Assembly: GCA_007123985.1 (NCBI GenBank)
Contig: SLGA01000266.1
Coordinates: 1-6,480 of the forward strand
Origin: Balneolaceae bacterium
Lineage (GTDB): Bacteria > Bacteroidota > Rhodothermia > Balneolales > Balneolaceae
Length of the DNA: 6,480 bases
Reading direction: 5' to 3'
Position 1 is the stretch's first letter. Each line of letters begins with the position of its first letter. The notes under the pieces were generated by a model. The model did not search any database and was not told the origin of the DNA. It saw nothing but the letters and a program-made list of their open reading frames with translations. This document shows positions 1-6,022 of the stretch, in pieces. A program made the translations under genes and the position numbers.

Positions 1-2331
1 GAAAAGGATATTTCATATTTCATTGGTAGAAAAATTCAGAAATATAAAATTGTAAAACATTTAGAAACGGGCGGAATGGGTGCCGTTTTTTTGGGAGAAC
101 GCTGCGATGGTACTTTCCAGAAACAGGTTGCTATAAAAATTTTGAAAAGAGAGTTTGCAAGCCCCAATATTAGTGAGCGTTTTAAACAGGAAAGGCAAAT
201 TCTTGCAAACTTAACCCATCCCGGAATTGCCAAACTGTATGATGGCGGCATGTTTGAGGGGCTTCCGTATATCGTTATGGAGTATGTGGAAGGAGAGCAA
301 ATCAATGCTTACTGCAATTCGAATAAGCTCTCTGTAAAACAGCGCCTCAGTCTTTTTGGAAAGGTATTGGATGTGGTTGATTTTGCGCATAAAAACCTGA
401 TTATTCACAGAGACTTAAAGCCCGAAAATATACTTGTAAACTCCCGCGGAGATGTAAAGATTCTCGATTTTGGAATTGCCAGGGTAGAAAAACAGTCCGT
501 TCAGGAAACAGACCACACGGATGGTTCCCATTTTTTAACGCCTCAGTTTGCTTCACCCGAACAGCTTCAAAAGAATGACGTAAATACCCTGTCCGATATC
601 TACTCACTTGGAATTCTGCTCAACCAGCTTCTTATTGATGTTCCTCTTTTCGAGGTAGAAGGGTTGACAATTGAAGAGCTACAACAATTAAAATCTTCGG
701 TTTTATTCAAAACACCATCTGAGAAGTTCAAAGAGCTGCCTGATTTAATTAAAAATGATATTGCAGCAAAAAGGGGGATTACACCAAAACGTTTGGTTAG
801 AGAACTCAAAAATGATCTGGACTCTATAGTTTCAAAAGCGATACAATCTGAACCTTCTCAACGATATGATTCTGCCAAAGCATTCAAAGATGATATGAAA
901 AGACACGACAATTTTTTGCCGATTATAGCAAAGCAGCATGATCGTATCTACAGAATAAAAAAATATTTGAAGAGAAACCGTTCATATATACTCGCTTATT
1001 CGCTCTTGATTATTATGTCGATTTCAACCGCACTCGTAACAATTACAGGGATTTATGCAGAAAGAAATGTAGCTCTCTCTGAAATGAAAAAAGCAGAAGA
1101 GGTAACACAATTTTTGATTGGATTGTTTGATGATGCAAATCCAATCGAGCAAAGTGAAGGCGAAGTAACAGCAAGCGGCATTCTGGAGCTTGGAGTAAAC
1201 CGGATTGATACCGTTCAGGATCCTGAAATAAGGCAACAACTATTTATGGTAATGGGTAATGCATTCCATAAGCTTAGTGAGTACGAGAATTCCCTGAATG
1301 TTCTTAATCATGCACTCAAAGAGAGTAAAGAGCATTTTGGCTCAGATCACATCCATACAGCAGATGTCTACAACGCTATCGGCAATCTTGAAGTTACGTT
1401 CTTCAACTGGCATCTGGCTGTCCCCCCCCTCAGATCGGCATTTGAAATTTATGAAGAACAACTGGCTGAAGATGACCTTAAGTTGATTAGTACAATGTCG
1501 AGACTTGGCAGATCATTGAATAATATAGGTGAAAGGGATTCAGCATTTGCTTTCTCTGAGAGAGCGTACCAACAAATTAATGAAGAACTGCTGCCAGAAA
1601 CCTCTTTAGAAATAATGGATGATTATGCAATCTATCTGTTAAACAATGATCAGATTGAAGATGGAATAGAGGTATTACAAACTAAGGTTGATTACATCAT
1701 TGAACATTTTGACGATGAAAATCATAAGCTTGTTAGCCCTTACAACCGATTAGCCCTTGCTTATAGATATGTAGAGAAGTACGAAACAGCCGTGGAATAC
1801 TTTAAAAAAGCAATACATATAAGTGAATCTGCTTTTGGAATGGATCATCTTACAACAAATCGCATCAGGAGAAATATGTTTGGCTCACTTAATGCACTTG
1901 AACGCTTCGAGGAGCTGGAAAAACAGTATAAAATAGTGATTGAAACTACCCGTGATCGTTTCACTGAAAGCCACTGGAGAACGGGTCAGGTTTACGGAGG
2001 TTTTGGTATTTTCAAAATGGTTAGAGGTAACTATGCAGACGCTATGAAATATCTGCAGCTTCGAAATGATATATATGTAGAAACATTGGGTACAAACCAT
2101 GAATGGACTGTTGGTGCCTTTTCATTTTTAGTGGCTATTCACAAGATTACTGAATCGGCAAAAGGAGATTCTCTATTTTCAGAACATATCAGCATGATTC
2201 ACTCTCATAAACCGGATTTACATAGCCAAATACTAAGGTCACTCAATAGTGTTATTGAAATCTATGAGAATAAGGATGGGGATTATTCAAATATAATAGA
2301 ACAGTACCGTGCTTTTTTACCTGCAGAATGA
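1..2331 (+). CDS. Membrane-anchored Ser/Thr protein kinase with C-terminal TPR domain (5' end outside window)
   Basis: A Hanks-type protein kinase that should phosphorylate Ser/Thr on cytoplasmic targets; its substrates cannot be told. The frame is open to base 1, so the ATG at 76 is internal: the glycine-rich loop (LETGGMGAVFLG, visible codons 21-32) begins upstream of it. Catalytic residues are intact: VAIK Lys46, alpha-C Glu64, HRDLKPEN at 136-143 (Asp138, Lys140, Asn143), DFG at 156-158, and SPE at 185-187 in place of APE. The first glycine of GxGxxG is Glu22, a change tolerated in some relatives. The kinase fold ends near codon 305. One transmembrane helix follows at about 329-351, then seven or eight TPR-like units of about 42 residues, kinesin-light-chain style, from about 411 to the end. 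Cytoplasmic kinase, helix and TPR sensor is a known bacterial architecture, often found beside an ECF sigma factor gene. The upstream neighbour is not visible here. Only a few N-terminal residues should be missing. Confidence 0.93.
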   Translation, partial: EKDISYFIGRKIQKYKIVKHLETGGMGAVFLGERCDGTFQKQVAIKILKREFASPNISERFKQERQILANLTHPGIAKLYDGGMFEGLPYIVMEYVEGEQINAYCNSNKLSVKQRLSLFGKVLDVVDFAHKNLIIHRDLKPENILVNSRGDVKILDFGIARVEKQSVQETDHTDGSHFLTPQFASPEQLQKNDVNTLSDIYSLGILLNQLLIDVPLFEVEGLTIEELQQLKSSVLFKTPSEKFKELPDLIKNDIAAKRGITPKRLVRELKNDLDSIVSKAIQSEPSQRYDSAKAFKDDMKRHDNFLPIIAKQHDRIYRIKKYLKRNRSYILAYSLLIIMSISTALVTITGIYAERNVALSEMKKAEEVTQFLIGLFDDANPIEQSEGEVTASGILELGVNRIDTVQDPEIRQQLFMVMGNAFHKLSEYENSLNVLNHALKESKEHFGSDHIHTADVYNAIGNLEVTFFNWHLAVPPLRSAFEIYEEQLAEDDLKLISTMSRLGRSLNNIGERDSAFAFSERAYQQINEELLPETSLEIMDDYAIYLLNNDQIEDGIEVLQTKVDYIIEHFDDENHKLVSPYNRLALAYRYVEKYETAVEYFKKAIHISESAFGMDHLTTNRIRRNMFGSLNALERFEELEKQYKIVIETTRDRFTESHWRTGQVYGGFGIFKMVRGNYADAMKYLQLRNDIYVETLGTNHEWTVGAFSFLVAIHKITESAKGDSLFSEHISMIHSHKPDLHSQILRSLNSVIEIYENKDGDYSNIIEQYRAFLPAE
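1422..1429 (+). repeat. C8 homopolymer inside the kinase gene
   Basis: Eight consecutive cytosines lie in the first part of the TPR region, encoding Val-Pro-Pro-Leu in the intact frame. Gain of one C brings a TGA five codons after the tract. Loss of one C runs about twenty codons in the alternative frame before stopping near 1486. Either change would leave the kinase domain and transmembrane helix but remove most TPR units. The tract is out of character for this AT-rich gene. Whether it varies is unknown. Confidence 0.9.
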
Positions 2332-2349
2332 TTGTTTTAAGGCAATCAT
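2328..2349 (+). other. Weak inverted repeat overlapping the kinase stop codon
   Basis: Seven-base perfect arms (ATGATTG and CAATCAT) surround an eight-base loop, and the left arm contains the kinase TGA. A short CTTTT follows the right arm. It is AT-rich and may be only a weak 3'-end structure for the kinase mRNA. I do not call it a terminator. Confidence 0.35.
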
Positions 2350-2405
2350 CGCTTTTCATTTCTGTGTTTAAAGATCAAAGCTTATCATTAATACTTTCAT
2401 TATCT

Positions 2406-2450
2406 AAAAAAATCCGGTTGACTCATAGTTTGTTAGAATCAACCGGATTT
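2406..2450 (-). terminator. Intrinsic terminator hairpin between convergent genes
   Basis: Perfect 12-bp arms, AAATCCGGTTGA at 2410-2421 and TCAACCGGATTT at 2439-2450, flank a 17-base loop. Read on the minus strand, the stem runs into a seven-T tract (A-run 2406-2412 on the plus strand), so it suits the small secreted protein gene at 2547-3014, about 100 bases after its stop. On the plus strand only three T's follow, so it would terminate the kinase transcript less efficiently, but it could serve both. The loop is larger than in most intrinsic terminators. Confidence 0.72.
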
Positions 2451-2546
2451 GAATGGTGGTTTACGATTTCAATTTTTGAAACCGCTCCTTAGATATGCGC
2501 AAATATGGGTAATAGTAAATGTAAAACTACCCCTATTGCTATTGGA

Positions 2547-3014
2547 TTAATTGTGTTTAGATGTGAATTGTTCAGACTGTACCCTCTCCTGTAAGTGGAA
2601 GAAAATACCATTCTGATAAGAGTTATCCAGCAGAGAAATCAATACCTCTGGGGAATCGAATTCTGATGGAGTTCTGTAGTAGTTTAACGTAAGATATGCT
2701 TTATATCTCAGCGAGTGTCCATTGCCTTCTTTGGCTATTCTGCTCAACTCAGCTTCAACAGCTTTCGAAGTAAACTCCGGATAAGCTACTTTAATTTGAA
2801 TTGCATTGAATAGCGAAGATTCAACTACACCTAAAACTTCGGATGACATGCCAAACAATAAGCCTGCTTCCAGTCTGTCAAAGGTTTCTTCACTCATGGA
2901 TGTTGTAACAACTGTTGAATCCGCATTGGTTGCTGCATTGCTGGCTTCAACAGCGTTTATAAATGCTGATGCCATAAAGATGGCTGCAGTGATTACAAGT
3001 TTTAAAGCTTTCAT
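2547..3014 (-). CDS. Small secreted protein of unknown function, helical
   Basis: I do not recognise this 155-residue protein. It starts with a convincing Sec signal peptide: Lys at 2 and 5, a hydrophobic core at about 6-19, and a plausible signal peptidase I site after Val-Glu-Ala at 24. The mature part opens with a Ser/Thr/Ala-rich linker (about 25-40) and then looks all-helical, with the segments LEAGLLFG, SSLFNAIQIK and LRYKAYLTLNYY spaced in a way that recalls HEAT-like helix pairs; that comparison is an impression, not a domain hit. There are no cysteines, no lipobox and no catalytic motif. The ATG at 3014 is preceded by an AT-rich leader without a Shine-Dalgarno sequence. The gene is convergent with the kinase and shares the hairpin at 2406-2450 with it. 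It is probably periplasmic or exported. The signal peptide, coding-like composition and terminator make it a real gene. Confidence 0.78.
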   Translation of the reverse strand: MKALKLVITAAIFMASAFINAVEASNAATNADSTVVTTSMSEETFDRLEAGLLFGMSSEVLGVVESSLFNAIQIKVAYPEFTSKAVEAELSRIAKEGNGHSLRYKAYLTLNYYRTPSEFDSPEVLISLLDNSYQNGIFFHLQERVQSEQFTSKHN

Positions 3015-3479
3015 TATGTAAGTTTTAATTGTGATTTAGTTTTGAACTTATATTTTATCAATCCGCAAACAAGTTACGGGGAAGTAATTTCTTCATACAA
3101 GTGTTTTTCTATTATTTAATCTAACTTTGATAATATTTATATGTCATTTTTGCATATTTTTTTTATGAAAACCCTTCCATAATCAATTTCATAACAATAA
3201 CTTAACAGTGATAATACGGTTCATAATTATTTCTTGTGAATTCATTCTAAAAAAGCCCTTTTAATCCGAACTATTATAAAAAGCGTTTCCACGTTAAACA
3301 GTCCTATTACTGACAAAATATCATGTAGAATTTTTTAAATTTATCTTGTAAAAGCGCTTCGAAATTCTTCATTTTGCAAGAATGGCATACCACCAATCAA
3401 AACATTGAGCTCGTTTTGAGAGTTTTCACCCTAATGAATTCATTTTTTATCCATTAATCTATGTTTAATTAAATAAATT
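3015..3479. other. 465-bp AT-rich divergent intergenic region, no gene seen
   Basis: This gap lies between the starts of the secreted-protein gene (minus) and the macrodomain gene (plus), so it should hold promoters for both, but I cannot place a convincing one. Visible structure: the word TGAATTCATT occurs twice (3237-3246 and 3435-3444), the second copy within the perfect palindrome AATGAATTCATT at 3433-3444. AAAAGCGTTTC (3279-3289) and AAAAGCGCTTC (3350-3360) are 71 bases apart, with a looser relative AAAAGCCCTTT at 3251-3261. An imperfect ten-base stem joins 3344-3353 to 3372-3381 with one G-T pair. I found no ORF of convincing length, no tRNA and no CRISPR repeats. Confidence 0.6.
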
Positions 3480-4013
3480 ATGCCTATTAAGCCAATAGAC
3501 AATATTAATTTAGATCTCAAGAAAGGAGATATCACCAAACAACCAAATATTGATGCCATCGTAAATGCGGCAAATGCACAGCTTAGGAGAGGCGGTGGAG
3601 TTGCAGGGGCCATTCATCGTATAGGTGATCCAATGCTTGAATCTGAAACAAGAAAGTTGGCACCTATAAAACCGGGAGAGGCAGTGATTACGTCAGCGCC
3701 AAATCTACCCAACAAACATATCATCCATTGTCTGGGGCCAATTTATGGCAAGGATAAGCCGGAGGATATACTTCTCGGAAACTGTTATAAAAATGCACTG
3801 AAGCTTGCTGATATAAATCACATCCAATCGATAGCTTTTCCTGCCTTATCAACCGGTGCATTCGGGTACCCGGTAGATGAAGCTGCAAGAGTCGCATTTA
3901 GTGCAGTTCAATCTGTATCAGGCAAATTAGTGCATGTTAAAATTGTTCGTTTTGTATTGTGGAGTGATGAAGACTATGAAGTCTACAAAGAGCTTTTAGA
4001 AAAACTAATTTAG
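3480..4013 (+). CDS. Macrodomain protein, MacroD/YmdB-like (ADP-ribose binding or hydrolysis)
   Basis: A single-domain macro protein of 177 residues, the usual size for stand-alone bacterial macrodomains. Relatives bind ADP-ribose and remove ADP-ribose from acidic residues or deacetylate O-acetyl-ADP-ribose in the cytoplasm. Visible motifs: GDIT at 16-19 (adenine-contacting Asp17), IVNAANAQL at 27-35 (NAAN, Asn32), the phosphate loop GGGVAGAIHR at 38-47, PGEAVIT at 65-71, HCLGPIYG at 83-90, and the second loop STGAFGYP at 124-131. The Asp of the usual GVDGAIH motif, implicated in catalysis in YmdB and human MacroD enzymes, is Ala42 here. It may therefore work like Af1521-type macrodomains, which also carry GVA, or act mainly as a reader. 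The start is the only sensible ATG, with an AT-rich leader and no Shine-Dalgarno. It stands alone on its strand, convergent with the nuclease gene, so no partner ADP-ribosyltransferase is evident. Confidence 0.92.
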   Translation: MPIKPIDNINLDLKKGDITKQPNIDAIVNAANAQLRRGGGVAGAIHRIGDPMLESETRKLAPIKPGEAVITSAPNLPNKHIIHCLGPIYGKDKPEDILLGNCYKNALKLADINHIQSIAFPALSTGAFGYPVDEAARVAFSAVQSVSGKLVHVKIVRFVLWSDEDYEVYKELLEKLI

Positions 4014-4017
4014 AAGA

Positions 4018-4797
4018 TTAGCTCTCATCGTAAATCTCGTTCAGAACTCCGGCCATTCTGATACCAGCCTGCAAAAGTCTCTCGAAAATAATGTCGAGGT
4101 TATGGTATCTGTATTCATACCCAATACGCATATTTCCGGGCAGGTTATAAATTCGGCTTCTGTAGCTCTTCGATTCGTAGGCCCAGTCGCGTACAGTCGC
4201 GCTTTGCCACTCTTCAATCTGTTCCGGAGTAGCCTTATTCAGCTCTCTTGAAAGTTCAGTATAGCTCATATTCAGTGACATAATTATGTCCGTATCCCAA
4301 ACGCGGTGAAGGTTGGAATTCTGTCCCATCCATTGTACTCGCACCTGATTGCCACCCATGTCCTCTCCTGTTCCAACGTGCAATGGCTGATGTATATCCC
4401 CAACCATATGCATCACCATACGCAGCTTATCTCGCTCTTCATCTTTACTCAGCCCGCCCTCTTTCAGCTCTTCAATTAAGGTTTCAAGTGCCCATATAAT
4501 GTCTCCACCTTCATCCTGTTCTGTCTCTTCGTAGGTTTTCCCGTCGGCAATGGTTGCCCAGTGCCAGGTTCTGGTATAATCGTATCTGCCATCCGATCGG
4601 ATATCATCCATCCAAACTGTTGCAAGCGGAATGGATGTGTTGCCGAGTAATTGCTGTACACGCTCTCTTGCCGTATCCGTTAAATGATACTCTGCAATTT
4701 CACCTGTTACATAATGCCCAACCTGACCCCACTTGGCTTCGGTGTGTGTAGTTTCTGTGAGAAGAAAAAAGCTGAAAAGAAGAATTATCAAATACAT
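4018..4797 (-). CDS. Secreted S1/P1-type zinc nuclease
   Basis: A phospholipase C/P1 nuclease-fold enzyme, predicted to be exported and to cleave single-stranded DNA/RNA and 3'-nucleotides using three zinc ions. With the ATG at 4797 as start (259 residues), all nine expected ligands are present with the spacing of fungal nuclease P1: Trp23, His28, Asp64, His79, His130, Asp134, His140, His164, Asp168. The signature MHMVGDIHQPLHVG spans about 129-142, followed by GGNQV and NLHRVWD. I prefer ATG 4797 over an in-frame TTG at 4803; a stop codon lies just upstream, at 4807-4809, so no longer start exists. The signal segment has a strong hydrophobic core (2-13) but no basic residue before it, and Lys22 directly precedes the Trp that should become the mature N terminus. 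No cysteines occur, unlike the disulfide-bonded fungal enzymes. Likely role: scavenging nucleotides or phosphate from extracellular nucleic acid. Confidence 0.93.
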   Translation of the reverse strand: MYLIILLFSFFLLTETTHTEAKWGQVGHYVTGEIAEYHLTDTARERVQQLLGNTSIPLATVWMDDIRSDGRYDYTRTWHWATIADGKTYEETEQDEGGDIIWALETLIEELKEGGLSKDEERDKLRMVMHMVGDIHQPLHVGTGEDMGGNQVRVQWMGQNSNLHRVWDTDIIMSLNMSYTELSRELNKATPEQIEEWQSATVRDWAYESKSYRSRIYNLPGNMRIGYEYRYHNLDIIFERLLQAGIRMAGVLNEIYDES

Positions 4798-4819
4798 AGT
4801 CAATGATTATTTCGATATG

Positions 4820-4838
4820 GTTATCCAATAAAGATAAC
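4820..4838. promoter_or_regulatory. Inverted repeat in the leader of the nuclease gene
   Basis: Perfect six-base arms GTTATC and GATAAC flank a seven-base spacer, 22 bases upstream of the nuclease ATG on the minus strand. It could be an operator or a small leader-RNA hairpin. It lacks a T-tract, so it is not an intrinsic terminator for the upstream J-protein gene. Repeats of this size can arise by chance in AT-rich DNA. Confidence 0.25.
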
Positions 4839-4897
4839 ATCTTCTCTTTTAATGAAAAGTTAAAAAGTAAGCGTAAACGTTCTTAGATCCTTAGAAA

Positions 4898-5878
4898 CTA
4901 CTCCGTGTTTCTTCTTTCTGCAGCAAGTTTTTTGATCAGCTCTTTCTCCTTATCCGTGAGATTTTGAGGCAGCTGAACGTCTACCTTTATCAAATAATCA
5001 CCCCGTTTTGATGGAGTTTTCAAATGAGGCAACCCTCTGCCTCCCAAACGAAATACTTTTCCGTTTTTGGTTTCAGGGGGTATGTTAAGTTTAACCTTTC
5101 CTTCAAGTGTTTCAACAGTGATGGCACCCCCAAGAAGCGCAGTATAGAGGTCGATTGGTACTGTTTGATAAATGTCAGATCCTTTTCTTTCAAAATTAGC
5201 GGGCTCGTCGATTTTTATTTTCAGGTATAAATCGCCTTTTGGTCCTCCCGGTGCGGAAGCAAGACCCTTACCTTTTAATTTGAGACGTTTACCATCCTCA
5301 ATTCCCGCAGGTATTTTTATTTTAACTTTCTCTCCATTCACCCTGAGCTGTTTTTCGGCACCCTTCAAAAGATCTTTTAAATCTATATGAATTTGTGCTT
5401 CGCTGTCGCGTCCTTTGGCAACACCTCTTCTTCGGGCATCACTTTGATACTGGCGTGTTTGGTATTGTGAACCGCCAAACGGATCACCTCCGCCAAACAG
5501 TGTTTCAAAAAAGCTGGAAAATCCGCCTGCACTACTTTGTCCTCTGGTTCCACCGCCAAACATATCTTCAAAGTTGATATGCACTCGTTGCCCTCCCTGG
5601 CCGGCATACTGCCCCCAGTTAAAATCATTTGGATTTGCACCCGCCTGCTGATATCTCTTCCAGTCTGAGCCAACCTGATCATAAAGTTTCCGTTTCTCAG
5701 GATCTTTCAGCACTTCGTATGCCTCTCCCAGCTCTTTAAACTTTGTCTCCGCAGTTGCATCTCCGGGGTTTTTATCCGGATGATATTTTGCCGCAAGTTT
5801 ACGATACTTTTTCTTCAGTTCCGCTTCCGAAACATCGCGGGATACACCTAAAATGTTATAGTAGTCTTTATACTCCAT
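4898..5878 (-). CDS. cbpA: Class II DnaJ/CbpA-type Hsp40 co-chaperone
   Basis: A J-domain protein of 326 residues that should deliver unfolded clients to DnaK and stimulate its ATPase. The J domain occupies about 5-70, with the essential HPD at 33-35. A Gly/Phe-rich linker follows at about 85-137 (MFGGG, FFETLFGGGDPFGG). The cysteine-rich CxxCxGxG zinc fingers of true DnaJ are absent; there are no cysteines at all. Two beta-rich client-binding domains follow, CTD1 from about 160 (IHIDLKDLLKGAEK, then PAGIEDGKRLKLKGKG) and CTD2 from about 236 (DLYTALLGGAITV, LGGRGLPHLK), with a charged C-terminal helix. This layout and length fit CbpA/class II proteins, so this is probably a second Hsp40 rather than the housekeeping DnaJ of a dnaK operon. 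The ATG at 5878 is preceded by a purine-rich AAGAAG. Nothing resembling CIRCE is seen upstream. The next gene downstream on this strand is the nuclease, 100 bases away. Confidence 0.95.
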   Translation of the reverse strand: MEYKDYYNILGVSRDVSEAELKKKYRKLAAKYHPDKNPGDATAETKFKELGEAYEVLKDPEKRKLYDQVGSDWKRYQQAGANPNDFNWGQYAGQGGQRVHINFEDMFGGGTRGQSSAGGFSSFFETLFGGGDPFGGSQYQTRQYQSDARRRGVAKGRDSEAQIHIDLKDLLKGAEKQLRVNGEKVKIKIPAGIEDGKRLKLKGKGLASAPGGPKGDLYLKIKIDEPANFERKGSDIYQTVPIDLYTALLGGAITVETLEGKVKLNIPPETKNGKVFRLGGRGLPHLKTPSKRGDYLIKVDVQLPQNLTDKEKELIKKLAAERRNTE

Positions 5879-5895
5879 ATCTTCTTATTTATGTG

Positions 5896-5923
5896 GTTAT
5901 AGAGCAAAAGTGATGCCACTCAA
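5896..5923 (-). promoter_or_regulatory. Candidate promoter of the J-protein gene
   Basis: On the minus strand TTGAGT (plus 5918-5923) and TATAAC (plus 5896-5901) are separated by 16 bases, resembling a sigma-70 -35/-10 pair with the -10 box 17 bases before the ATG. That would give a leader of only about ten bases. The -35 hexamer fills the loop of a small inverted repeat, ATGCC/GGCAT at 5913-5928, which could be an operator. Phyla related to Bacteroidota often use a different -33/-7 consensus, so this is tentative. Confidence 0.3.
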
Positions 5924-5960
5924 GGCATAATTGCAGTTATGTCAGGATTCTTTAAAGCAT

Positions 5961-5990
5961 AAAAAAACCCCTGCCATATCCGGCAGGGGT
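5961..5990 (-). terminator. Intrinsic terminator after the HtrA-type gene
   Basis: Nine-base GC-rich arms, ACCCCTGCC at 5967-5975 and GGCAGGGGT at 5982-5990, enclose a six-base loop. On the minus strand the stem is followed directly by seven T's (plus-strand A-run 5961-5967). It lies about 30 bases beyond the stop of the protease gene and should end its transcript before the J-protein gene. This is the clearest regulatory signal in the window. Confidence 0.93.
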
Positions 5991-6022
5991 CATCACCTTA
6001 ACCATAACCACAGGGCTCAGTA

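Noticed and set aside
2806..3021. A 71-codon plus-strand frame opposite the small secreted protein
   Set aside because: It overlaps the minus-strand gene almost entirely; the minus-strand reading has a signal peptide and a terminator, while this one has no recognisable features.
3122..3129. TAACTTTG, an exact match to the Bacteroidota -7 box TAnnTTTG on the plus strand
   Set aside because: No TTG at the expected -33 spacing, and it lies about 350 bases from the macrodomain start; such a match is likely by chance in AT-rich DNA.
3341..3430. A 29-codon stop-to-stop minus-strand frame with protein-like sequence in the intergenic region
   Set aside because: It has no upstream start and no family resemblance, and its length is within chance expectation. 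It could be a decayed gene end, but nothing supports that.
4801..4803. TTG as an alternative start of the nuclease gene
   Set aside because: An ATG lies two codons downstream and the TTG adds no basic n-region or better ribosome site, so the ATG at 4797 is simpler.
5383..5682. A 99-codon minus-strand frame inside the J-protein gene
   Set aside because: It is an out-of-frame shadow of the J-protein Gly/Phe and linker region; the J-protein reading is unambiguous.
5879..5960. A CIRCE-type heat-shock operator upstream of the J-protein gene
   Set aside because: The expected TTAGCACTC-N9-GAGTGCTAA is absent; only a short ATGCC/GGCAT repeat is present.
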